A stretch of DNA of 6,142 bases from Planctomycetaceae bacterium (lineage in GTDB: Bacteria > Planctomycetota > Planctomycetia > Pirellulales > Thermoguttaceae): contig JAITAZ010000445.1 of NCBI GenBank assembly GCA_031283825.1, positions 1 to 6,142 on the forward strand, written 5' to 3'. Of this stretch, positions 1-6,142 are shown piece after piece. Positions within the stretch are counted from its first letter, which is position 1; each line of letters opens with the position of its first letter. A program made the translations under genes and the position numbers. A model generated the notes under the pieces. That model saw only the letters and a program-made list of their open reading frames with translations. It had not been told where the DNA came from and searched no databases.

Positions 1-221
1 GTATTTATCGTGATGCGGTCAAGTATTATCCGAACAGTATAATGATTCGCACGTCATTTGCGATAATTTTGTATCAACTAGGCAAAAAATCTGAATCGCG
101 AATTCAAGCGGAGATCGCGATTAATCTTGACGATCAAATGAAACATATCGAGTTAAAAATAAAACCCGACAAACGAGAAGCGTTATTAAAATACATTGAA
201 GAAGCAAAAAAGATTAACTAA
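1..221 (+). CDS. C-terminal end of a TPR-type repeat protein (5' truncated by window edge)
   Basis: An open frame enters from the left edge (first complete codon at 3) and ends at TAA 219-221, leaving 72 residues. The visible part begins in the second helix of a tetratricopeptide-like repeat (RDAVKYYPNS). A full helix pair follows at about residues 13-42, with the Leu-Gly turn of helix A (YQLGKK) and small residues in helix B (AEIAINLDD). A charged, lysine-rich tail of about 30 residues closes the protein. TPR proteins are protein-protein interaction scaffolds; nothing here shows the partner or the N-terminal domains. The stop codon lies 6 nt before a large inverted-repeat element, and the gene converges on mqnE. 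A real gene end is likely; the TPR assignment is moderate because only about one and a half repeats are visible. Confidence 0.7.
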   Translation, partial: IYRDAVKYYPNSIMIRTSFAIILYQLGKKSESRIQAEIAINLDDQMKHIELKIKPDKREALLKYIEEAKKIN

Positions 222-227
222 ATAATT

Positions 228-437
228 TGTAACCGTTCACGGGTTTTTAAATTCGGATTTGAATTGCTAAACCCAATGTAGAGACGCAATGCTTTGCGTC
301 TCTATGCGATCTTTTGATCGAATTTAGGCTAAGCCAACAATGAGACGCAAGGCTTTGCGTCTCTACAATTATTAATTTGTAAATATTCACGTTTTATTTT
401 TTAGATAAAAAAATAAAAAATTCCGTGAACGGTTACA
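228..437. repeat. Composite inverted-repeat element, 15-bp perfect outer arms
   Basis: The arms TGTAACCGTTCACGG (228-242) and its exact reverse complement (423-437) bracket 210 bp lying in the gap between two convergent genes. Inside are three perfect hairpins in a row: 279-304 (11-bp stem TAGAGACGCAA, loop TGCT), 307-320 (5-bp stem CGATC, loop TTTT) and 342-363 (9-bp stem GAGACGCAA, loop GGCT). The first and third carry the same GAGACGCAA motif, so they look like two copies of a second small palindromic repeat inserted into the loop of the first. A further 11-bp inverted pair, TGTAAATATTC at 378-388 with its complement at 504-514, crosses the right boundary. The element has no coding capacity and could act as a bidirectional terminator for the flanking genes. 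Confidence 0.85.
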
Positions 438-528
438 ATAATTTGTTATTTGTAAATCATCATTTTTATTTTCCGTGATTATCCGTGTTTAAAAATTTCT
501 ACTGAATATTTACAAACGTGAACGGGAA
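438..528. other. AT-rich spacer with degenerate repeat fragments, downstream of mqnE
   Basis: No gene is seen. The stretch holds CCGTGATTATCCGTG (two CCGTG units) near 472-487, the right arm of the TGTAAATATTC inverted pair (504-514), and CGTGAACGGG at 517-526. The last is a partial copy of the GTAACCGTTCACGG arm, adjacent to the mqnE stop codon. The sequence looks like decayed repeat material. Confidence 0.5.
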
Positions 529-1641
529 TTATTTTTTTACGGGAATTCGATTTGCGCCTTTTATTAGATCGCGGATTCTTTGTTCAGTTAGACCTATCGG
601 AGCGTTTGAACCTGCGTCGTGGTGGATTTTTTCTTCAAATACCGTGCCGTCGAAATCGTCTGCGCCGTAAGAAAGCGCGACTTGAGCTAACGACTCGCCA
701 AACGTTACCCAATACGATTTGATATGACTCACGTTATTCAATATCAATCGAGAAACAGCAACTACTCGTAAAATTTCCTGTGGTGAAATCGGATCAATTT
801 TTGTCGTCTTAGATAATTCTGTATTTAAGCTGTGATAAACTAGCGGAACAAAACAATCAAAATATCCAAAATCGGCGTTAATTGATTCTTCTTGTAGGTT
901 TCTAATTTGGATAAGATGGTCGACTCTTTGTTTATAGGTTTCAATATGACCGAACAGCATTGAGGCGTTTGTAACAATTCCGAGTTTATGAGCGATTCGA
1001 TGTACATTTAGCCAGACTTTGGCGGAAATTTTATTTGGCGCGATTATTTTTCTGACATTTTCATCAAAGATTTCTGCGCCTCCTCCGGGTAAACTTGACA
1101 GTCCTCTTTTTCGCAATTCGATCAAGACTTCTGAGATAGACATTCCTGAAGATTCTGCAAAAGCTGCTATTTCGACTGCCGTGTATGCTTTGATATTAAT
1201 TGACGGAAACGCCGAATGGATTGAGGAGATTATGTCGCAATACCAATCGAAGGGACGCGATGGATGAATGCTGCTGACGATATGAATTTGTGTAATGTTG
1301 TTATTTGCGGCTGTTTGTACTCGGCGTAGAATTTCGTCGATTTCGATTATGTATCCGCGACTATCGTTTTCGTTTGCAGCAAAAGCACACAGGGGGCATT
1401 TTATTTTGCAAATATTAGTTGGATTTATGTGAGCGTTGACAACATAATAGACGTTGTTTCCGTGTAATTTTCGTCGAGTTGTATCTGCTATTATTCCAAG
1501 TTCGTGCAGGTCGAATTCGCGAAATAAGCAAACTCCGTCGTCAAGTGTCAGTTGTTCGCCGGATGTTATTTTAGATTTAATGTAATCTTTCAAAATTATT
1601 TTAAATATGAATTTTCGTAATAAAATTTTGTAACCGTTCAC
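529..1641 (-). CDS. mqnE: Aminodeoxyfutalosine synthase (radical SAM, menaquinone biosynthesis)
   Basis: MqnE joins 3-[(1-carboxyvinyl)oxy]benzoate to the adenosyl part of S-adenosylmethionine, giving aminodeoxyfutalosine in the cytoplasmic futalosine pathway to menaquinone. The 370-residue frame has family length. The CX3CX2C [4Fe-4S] ligands are Cys78, Cys82 and Cys85 after HINPTNI. A SAM-site LPGGGAE lies at 184-190, preceded by KAYTAVEIAAF. TNASMLFGHIET (224-235), HIKSYW (306-311) and GADDFDGT (326-333) are typical of MqnE and separate it from the sister enzyme MqnC. The common IVGG before HP reads IVSS (121-124). The only start upstream of the conserved region is GTG at 1641-1639, inside a repeat arm; an in-frame TAA sits at 1650-1648. 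TTG at residue 17 (1593-1591) is an alternative giving a more family-like N-terminus. Neither start has a ribosome-binding site. Function is confident; the start is not. Confidence 0.93.
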   Translation of the reverse strand: MNGYKILLRKFIFKIILKDYIKSKITSGEQLTLDDGVCLFREFDLHELGIIADTTRRKLHGNNVYYVVNAHINPTNICKIKCPLCAFAANENDSRGYIIEIDEILRRVQTAANNNITQIHIVSSIHPSRPFDWYCDIISSIHSAFPSINIKAYTAVEIAAFAESSGMSISEVLIELRKRGLSSLPGGGAEIFDENVRKIIAPNKISAKVWLNVHRIAHKLGIVTNASMLFGHIETYKQRVDHLIQIRNLQEESINADFGYFDCFVPLVYHSLNTELSKTTKIDPISPQEILRVVAVSRLILNNVSHIKSYWVTFGESLAQVALSYGADDFDGTVFEEKIHHDAGSNAPIGLTEQRIRDLIKGANRIPVKK

Positions 1642-1655
1642 GGTTTTTTAAATTC
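1629..1655. repeat. Half copy of the GTAACCGTTCACGG repeat, overlapping the mqnE start
   Basis: TGTAACCGTTCACGG (1629-1643) followed by TTTTTTAAATTC (1644-1655) matches the left half of the complete elements at 1924-1975 and 3990-4042 up to their central base. Sequence similarity then stops and no right arm follows. Read on the minus strand, the arm CCGTGAACGGTTACA contains the annotated GTG start of mqnE and encodes its first residues (fMet-Asn-Gly-Tyr). Confidence 0.75.
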
Positions 1656-1923
1656 TGCATTATGTAATATCAGGCGAAAAATACAAATACTGACTCATGT
1701 TACGCACTTGTTGCCCCAGATCAGGTAGGCGACCGCTGACTCAGGTAGGCGACCTTTCGCCGAAAGGTCGCGTCGGCGTTAGCCGACGGTAAATCTGAAA
1801 TGATTTTAATTATTGTAACGATAAATCAATTTCATAGTGTCGCACCGTGCGGGGCTTGATTATCGTGCGATTCCAATCCGTAGGTTACGCATGGGTTGTC
1901 CCTGCGGGACTAATAAAAATATC
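1656..1923. repeat. Intergenic patchwork: direct repeats and tandem hairpins between fliG and mqnE
   Basis: No gene is seen. A perfect 14-nt direct repeat, TCAGGTAGGCGACC, occurs at 1721-1734 and 1741-1754 (period 20). The second copy runs into two adjacent perfect hairpins: 1750-1770 (CGACCTTTCG arms around one base) and 1771-1788 (CGTCGGC, loop GTTA, GCCGACG). GTTACGCA occurs at 1699-1706 and 1884-1891, each followed within a few bases by TTGT. At 1898-1910 is GTCCC-TGC-GGGAC followed by TAATAAAAAT, the same tail that ends the element at 6038-6120. It looks like several small palindromic repeats laid side by side. The mqnE promoter should lie in this gap, but no convincing -35/-10 pair was found. 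Confidence 0.6.
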
Positions 1924-1975
1924 GTAACCGCTCACGAGTTTTTAAATTCCGAATTTTAAAACCGTGAACGGTTAC
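1924..1975. repeat. Complete palindromic element of the GTAACCGTTCACGG family; possible fliG terminator
   Basis: Left arm 1924-1949 and right arm 1951-1975 are almost fully complementary around a single central C. The outer part is GTAACCGCTCACG against CGTGAACGGTTAC (12 of 13 pairs) and the inner part is GTTTTTAAATTC against GAATTTTAAAAC (11 of 12). It begins 6 nt beyond the fliG stop codon on the minus strand and is followed there by a T-rich run (ATATTTTTATT). It could therefore work as an intrinsic terminator for the fliG operon. Being one of several dispersed copies, it is a repeat first and a terminator by inference. Confidence 0.8.
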
Positions 1976-1981
1976 AAAAAA

Positions 1982-2983
1982 TTATTGTATAAATTTTTCT
2001 TCTCCGCCTTTTCCTGAGTGAACAGTAACTTCGCCGGAATCTTCTAATTTTCTGATTACGTCAACGATTTCTTGTTGTACTCTTTCGACGTCGGACGAGC
2101 GCATTGGACCCAAGAAGTCCATTTCTTCTTGCAGCATTTTTCCGGCTCTTTTTGACATATTTTTGAAAATTTTCTGTTTGAGGTCTTCGCTTGCGCCTTT
2201 GAGAGCGATAGCCCATTGATTGCTTTCGACGTTCTTTTGAATTTCTTGAATATCTTTGTCTGTCAACTTGAGAATATCTTCGAATACGAACATTAGTCGT
2301 CTTATTTCTTCTACTAATTCTGGGTCGTCTTGTGCGAGATTTTCCATGATAGTTCGACCGGTTGATCTATCGATAACGTTTAGAATTTCCGCGACGCTTC
2401 CGACACCTCCGGCGCTTTCTAATTTCTGACTCATCACGCTTGACATTCTATTTTCTAAGCCTTTTTCGACGTCTTTAATTATTTCGGGGTTTGTTTGTTG
2501 CATTGCGGCGATGCGTCTTATTACGGTGAGTTGTCTTTCGGGCGGCAGACCGTTTATTATGTCGGCGGCTTGCGAGGGGCGGAGATGTGCGACGATTAGA
2601 GCGATAGTTTGCGGATATTCGTCGATGATAAATGTGAGTAAATTTTCGCTATCGACTTTTTGCAAGAATCCGAAAGGAATTGCCTCAAGCGAGCTGCGTA
2701 CTCCGTCGATAACTGCGAGTCCGTCTTGACCCAGCGCCGCTTCTGCCAATTCTGTTGCGACGCTGAATCCGCCGACCGAACCGACTAATTTGGCAGGATT
2801 TGCTTTAGAAAATTCGCGTATGACGTTTTCTTGTTCTTCGGGCGTAACGATCCCTATTTTAGCAATTTCGGTCATAACGACTTCGATTTGCTTTGGGTCG
2901 AGGCGGGACAAAATAATTTTAGCCTGATCTTTGGGAATACTGATCAGGAATACAGCCGCTTTTCGAATACTGTTTGACGCCAT
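1982..2983 (-). CDS. fliG: Flagellar motor switch protein FliG
   Basis: FliG sits on the cytoplasmic face of the MS ring, couples stator movement to rotor torque and, with FliM/FliN, sets rotation direction. All three domains are present in 333 residues, the usual length: the N-terminal FliF-binding domain (about 1-100), the middle FliM-binding domain with the EHPQ motif as EYPQ (122-125), a Gly-Gly linker (192-195), and the C-terminal torque domain with MFVF at 231-234. The charged ridge that faces the stator is complete: Lys262, Arg279, Glu286, Glu287 and Arg295 align with E. coli Lys264, Arg281, Asp288, Asp289 and Arg297. ATG at 2983-2981 is 4 nt after the stop of the upstream gene, so the two are co-transcribed. 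No Shine-Dalgarno is visible, which suggests translational coupling. No other flagellar gene lies in the window. Confidence 0.97.
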   Translation of the reverse strand: MASNSIRKAAVFLISIPKDQAKIILSRLDPKQIEVVMTEIAKIGIVTPEEQENVIREFSKANPAKLVGSVGGFSVATELAEAALGQDGLAVIDGVRSSLEAIPFGFLQKVDSENLLTFIIDEYPQTIALIVAHLRPSQAADIINGLPPERQLTVIRRIAAMQQTNPEIIKDVEKGLENRMSSVMSQKLESAGGVGSVAEILNVIDRSTGRTIMENLAQDDPELVEEIRRLMFVFEDILKLTDKDIQEIQKNVESNQWAIALKGASEDLKQKIFKNMSKRAGKMLQEEMDFLGPMRSSDVERVQQEIVDVIRKLEDSGEVTVHSGKGGEEKFIQ

Positions 2984-2987
2984 AATT

Positions 2988-3833
2988 CTACCAAAAAAAG
3001 GGTTTTGGAATTATTCTCGAAACGCCGATATTTTGCAACGCCGTAATTTCGTTAAATCGCGGCGAATTGATATAAACGTTAAATTCAGAATCGGCAAACG
3101 AGCGTATCAATCTTTGAACGCTTTTAATAATACGGTCAAATCGTGAATCATCCGCGTCGATAAGCGTTAGCTTAGGCGAAACGCGAAGATTTTGACGACT
3201 AAAAGTACAGTTATATCCAAGTGAAGTTGCGTAATCTGCGAGGAGTTTATTCATTGCGTAATCGTTTCCGAGCGAGTCTTCGCCCGAAACGACGAGGCAA
3301 ATGTTATTTGAATTTTTGTTGGGGTTATTTTTGGTCGAGTTATTCTTTCTTAAATTATTGTACGAAAATTCTGATGAATAATTTTTTATTGTTGCGAGAA
3401 TAATTTCGTCGTCGCTGTAAGTTGGCGGCAGGTCGAAAATTGATTTTTGTTTTTCGGCGTAGTTTTTCAATTGATTTATCCAGAATGTATTCCATTCGAA
3501 AGAATAGATTCTAAGATAATTTTCGATTGGCGAACCGGTTCTGATTTCGCCTCCTGCGTTGATGCCTATTAGTAAAATTGTCGGCGTGATTGACCAATTG
3601 CGTCTGATTTGATACATAAAATTCGGCGGAAATTGATCCGGATAACTTTGGGCGATTAAGATAATGTCGGGATCGATTTCGTCTGAAATGATATGAGTAA
3701 AATTATTATTTCTTGAAAGTATTTCGTTGTCGTTTATAAAAATTTTGCGTACAAAGTCGAGTTCTGAGCTGTGTAGAAATTGAAATTCCGGTCTATTTGT
3801 ATTTCCTAAAACAAGTCCAGTAAATGATTTCAT
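2988..3833 (-). CDS. Uncharacterised two-domain Rossmann/receiver-like protein co-transcribed with fliG
   Basis: The product is 281 residues, soluble, without signal peptide or membrane segment. Residues 1-122 look like an alternating alpha/beta domain: strands GLVLG (6-10), DIILIAQS (56-63) and TILLIG (85-90), then a GEIRTG turn (95-100) and an LRIYSFEW segment. Residues about 150-176 are a low-complexity Asn/Lys/Ser linker. Residues 177-281 resemble a response-regulator receiver: strand ICLVVSG, LTLIDADD (222-229) with an acidic residue where the phosphoacceptor Asp would fall, strand FNVYINS (251-257), and a final IIPKPF (274-279) matching the Lys-Pro end of receiver domains. The usual N-terminal acidic pair is not clear, so phosphorylation is uncertain. 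The first domain resembles, from memory, proteins found in planctomycetes. Position just before fliG suggests a motility role; this is inference. ATG at 3833 lacks a Shine-Dalgarno. Confidence 0.88.
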   Translation of the reverse strand: MKSFTGLVLGNTNRPEFQFLHSSELDFVRKIFINDNEILSRNNNFTHIISDEIDPDIILIAQSYPDQFPPNFMYQIRRNWSITPTILLIGINAGGEIRTGSPIENYLRIYSFEWNTFWINQLKNYAEKQKSIFDLPPTYSDDEIILATIKNYSSEFSYNNLRKNNSTKNNPNKNSNNICLVVSGEDSLGNDYAMNKLLADYATSLGYNCTFSRQNLRVSPKLTLIDADDSRFDRIIKSVQRLIRSFADSEFNVYINSPRFNEITALQNIGVSRIIPKPFFW

Positions 3834-3989
3834 ATTTCGTTTGAGATTTAGCAGTTAAGTTTTGATGTTGTTGTAGAATTGAGTAATATTTCGTAACGAT
3901 AATTTATAATCTAGTTTCTAGTTTGCGAGACTAATAAAAAAATTGTAGAAAATTCTACTGAATAGTTATACTTTTTTGTAACAATAAAT
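3834..3989 (-). promoter_or_regulatory. Likely promoter/leader region of the fliG operon
   Basis: This AT-rich stretch precedes the first gene of the minus-strand operon. On the minus strand a TATAAA-like box lies at 3908-3903, but no good -35 hexamer is spaced from it. Two short perfect palindromes could be operator sites: CTAG-TTT-CTAG at 3911-3921 and GTAGAA-AA-TTCTAC at 3945-3958. The assignment rests on position and these palindromes only. Confidence 0.35.
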
Positions 3990-4042
3990 GTAACCGTTCA
4001 CGGATTTAAAAAATTCCGAATTAAAAAACCGTGAACGGTTAC
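3990..4042. repeat. Complete palindromic element of the GTAACCGTTCACGG family
   Basis: GTAACCGTTCACGG at 3990-4003 is the exact reverse complement of 4029-4042. The centre is AATTC-C-GAATT (4012-4022), the same core as in the copy at 1924-1975. The intervening A/T runs pair only in part. The element lies between the divergently oriented fliG operon and gltA. Confidence 0.85.
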
Positions 4043-4616
4043 CAATAAATCAACCAACGATCAGATTATAAATTTTGAGATCAAAGTTGCAGTTCGTTAT
4101 CATACCAACGCTCAATCCGAGTAACAATACCGCCGGTTTAAAATTTGGGATTTGGAATTATTTTTTTGAAACTATTCAGTCGTACACTTTGAACGGGAAC
4201 AAAAGGCTCTTTTTTTAGGAGACAAAGTGGACGTCGTTGTTTGAAATCGGGAGATTAACAACTCAACAGAAGACAACAGCTTTTAAAGGAAAGATTTTTT
4301 TTCAGTATCATCACCCCGAGCCGTTAACCTCAGATTTAAAACAAGAATGTCTTCAATGTCTCCCCAAAAAATAATCCGACGCAGCGGTTTGAAAAAATTT
4401 GTTGGCGTGTGTTGCAGAGGTGCGGAATGTAGGTTATTCTTGTAATCCTTTTGAACTCGGTTAGGTTTGATTTGGGTTGGCGTTTATACTGATTGTGTCG
4501 ATTGACGCGATGGTATATGTTTTGGGGTAATATTACGAAGATGCGATGGCGTTAATATTTTCGGAATATTACTTATTTTTAGGTCATTTAACCAACGGCG
4601 CGAGCCGTTTATTCCA
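4043..4616 (+). other. Long non-coding stretch upstream of gltA, probable structured leader
   Basis: No convincing gene is seen in these 574 bases; stops are frequent in all frames and no known RNA family was recognised. An imperfect stem (10 of 11 pairs) joins CGTACACTTTG (4181-4191) to CAAAGTGGACG (4223-4233). A 6-bp pair joins GTTGTT (4236-4241) to AACAAC (4257-4262). Near the gene are the palindrome GTAATATTAC (4527-4536) and a 7-bp hairpin at 4553-4571 with loop TTCGG. AGGAG at 4217-4221, 5 nt before GTG-GAC-GTC-GTT-GTT-TGA (4227-4244), could be a five-codon leader. Promoter hexamers could not be assigned with confidence. Confidence 0.4.
4594..4609 (+). promoter_or_regulatory. GNRA-capped hairpin immediately before the gltA start codon
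   Basis: AACGGC (4594-4599), loop GCGA, GCCGTT (4604-4609) form a perfect 6-bp stem with a GNRA tetraloop, ending 7 nt before the gltA ATG. It occupies the place where a Shine-Dalgarno would be, and none is visible. CGAGCCGTT (4601-4609) also occurs at 4317-4325, so the left strand AACGGC has an alternative partner about 270 nt upstream. A role in translation control is inference. Confidence 0.45.
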
Positions 4617-5915
4617 ATGCAACAGACAGATGAAAAGGCGACAATTATTATTGGCGATCAGCAGATTGAGCTTCCAGTGCTTATCGGCACGGAGGGGCAT
4701 AAATCGATTGACATTTCGCGATTATTTGAGGAGTATGGTATTACGACATTTGATCCGTCTCTTGGCAGTACGAGTATGTGTCAGAGTACGATTACGTACA
4801 TTGACGGCGACAAGGGGATACTTCGTTATCGCGGGATACCGATTGAACAATTTGATCGTCCGAAGCCGAATTTTATTGAGGTTGCGTGGCTTTTGATTTT
4901 TGGCTATTTACCGACACGGCAAGAGTTAAACGAGTTTCGTGATTTATTGACTGCAAATGAAATGCTACATGAGGAGTTGCGGGATCAATTTAACAATGTG
5001 CCGCCGAAATCTCCGCCGATGGCGATATTATCTGCGATGTTGAGTCAGTTGGCGTGTTATTATGAGAAGTTTTTACCGCTTGGAGATGATGATCTTTTTA
5101 TTGAGGCGGCAGGCAGATTGATTAGTAAGGCGAGGACGATTGCGGCGTATTCTTATAGGCGGTCGAAGGGTTTGCCGTATATTTATCCGGATCCGGCGTT
5201 GCGGTATTGTGCGAATTTTCTTCACATGATGTTTTCGATTCCGTATCAGCAATATATTATTGGCGAAGAAATTGAGGACGCAATGAATTTAGTGTTGATT
5301 TTACATGCGGATCACGAGCAGAATTGTAGTACGTCGGCGGTGAGAGTTGTGGGGTCGGCGAAGGCGAATTTATTTGCGTCGTGTGCTGCCGGCGTGAGTG
5401 CGTTGTGGGGTCCGTTGCATGGAGGAGCGAATGTTGAGGTGATGAAAATGTTGGAGGCAATCAATAGCGGCGGCATGGACCCGAAAGACTGTATTAATGC
5501 GGCGAAGGACAAGGACAATCCGTATAAACTTTATGGATTTGGGCATCGGGTTTACAAAAATTACGATCCTAGGGCGAAGATTTTGCGGGCGGCGGCGGAT
5601 CGCGTTTTTGCGAGACAGAAGATAAACGATCCGTTGTTGGACATTGCAAGGCAGCTTGAGGAGTATGCTCTGAATGATTCGTATTTTATTGATCGCAAGT
5701 TGTATCCGAATGTAGATTTTTACAGCGGAATATTATTGAGAGCGATTGGAATTCCAACTAACATGTTTACGGTAATTTTTGCAATGGGCAGATTACCCGG
5801 TTGGATCGCGCAATGGAAAGAACAACATGATAATACAACGCAAAAAATCATTCGTCCGAGACAACTTTATGTCGGCAAAAAGTTAAACGACTACGTTCCA
5901 ATCGGAGAAAGATAA
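4617..5915 (+). CDS. gltA: Type II citrate synthase
   Basis: GltA condenses acetyl-CoA with oxaloacetate to give citrate, the entry step of the TCA cycle, in the cytoplasm. The 432 residues match the E. coli-type enzyme in length, including the N-terminal beta domain (ITYIDGDKGILRYRG, 59-73). Catalytic residues are all present: His268 in WGPLHGGAN (E. coli His264), His310 in FGHRVY (His305) and Asp367 in NVDFYSG (Asp362). Substrate-site residues include LHADHEQN (229-236), DPRA (317-320), Arg392 and RPRQLY (413-418). Tyr210 replaces the E. coli NADH-site Cys206 (MMFSIPY against MMFSTPC). ATG 4617 is the first in-frame canonical start after a TGA at 4503-4505, and gives a family-like N-terminus. 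No Shine-Dalgarno is seen. The gene stands alone, with a long leader before it and repeats after it. Confidence 0.97.
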   Translation: MQQTDEKATIIIGDQQIELPVLIGTEGHKSIDISRLFEEYGITTFDPSLGSTSMCQSTITYIDGDKGILRYRGIPIEQFDRPKPNFIEVAWLLIFGYLPTRQELNEFRDLLTANEMLHEELRDQFNNVPPKSPPMAILSAMLSQLACYYEKFLPLGDDDLFIEAAGRLISKARTIAAYSYRRSKGLPYIYPDPALRYCANFLHMMFSIPYQQYIIGEEIEDAMNLVLILHADHEQNCSTSAVRVVGSAKANLFASCAAGVSALWGPLHGGANVEVMKMLEAINSGGMDPKDCINAAKDKDNPYKLYGFGHRVYKNYDPRAKILRAAADRVFARQKINDPLLDIARQLEEYALNDSYFIDRKLYPNVDFYSGILLRAIGIPTNMFTVIFAMGRLPGWIAQWKEQHDNTTQKIIRPRQLYVGKKLNDYVPIGER

Positions 5916-5929
5916 CGGCAGTGAAAAAG

Positions 5930-5993
5930 GTAACTGTTTATTTAAATTCATTAGATATATTATGTCAAATCTGAAATTTAAATAGACAGTTAC
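5930..5993. repeat. Inverted repeat after gltA; diverged palindromic element or terminator
   Basis: The left arm 5930-5950 (GTAACTGTTTATTTAAATTCA) is truncated here by rule to its key parts: it opens GTAACTGT and ends TTTAAATTCA. Confidence 0.
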
Positions 5994-6142
5994 TCTCCGA
6001 TCTATTGAGAAATAATTATCGGGAACTTCTAAAAACTAATTTTATTAGGAACGCGGGCGTCCCGCCTGCATGACAAACGCCTAAATATGCGGTCGAGACG
6101 ACCGCGATCCTAATAAAAATAAATTTTACATGAGGTTTTTAG

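Overview
This is an AT-rich chromosomal window (roughly 40% GC by eye) with housekeeping genes spaced by repeat-rich intergenic DNA. The best guess for the host is a low-GC, flagellated bacterium that makes menaquinone by the futalosine route, most likely a planctomycete or relative. This rests on: an MqnE-type radical SAM enzyme; a canonical FliG; a two-domain protein next to fliG that resembles, from memory, planctomycete response-regulator-like proteins; and no Shine-Dalgarno sequence before any of the four complete genes. The taxonomic call is an inference, not a measured result.

Layout. 1-221 (+): the last 72 codons of a TPR-type protein. 222-528: a convergent gap holding a 210-bp composite inverted-repeat element. 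529-1641 (-): mqnE, aminodeoxyfutalosine synthase. 1642-1981: a gap with a half repeat, tandem hairpins and one full palindromic element. 1982-2983 (-): fliG, flagellar motor switch protein. 2988-3833 (-): an uncharacterised two-domain Rossmann/receiver-like protein, 4 nt upstream of fliG and almost certainly co-transcribed with it. 3834-4616: a 783-bp gap containing the start region of the fliG operon, another palindromic element and a long structured leader for the next gene. 4617-5915 (+): gltA, type II citrate synthase. 5916-6142: two further inverted-repeat structures and possibly the first codons of another gene.

The genes do not form one pathway. fliG and its partner are a motility unit, mqnE is respiratory quinone synthesis, and gltA is the TCA entry step. 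The unifying feature is a dispersed palindromic repeat family with outer arms GTAACCGTTCACGG and an inner AAATTC core. It occurs in the three gaps before gltA, with a diverged form after it. A half copy supplies the only upstream start codon (GTG) and first codons of mqnE. No CRISPR array, tRNA, rRNA, transposase or defence gene was found. The most unusual items are the repeat family, the start codon inside it, and the fliG-linked receiver-like protein.
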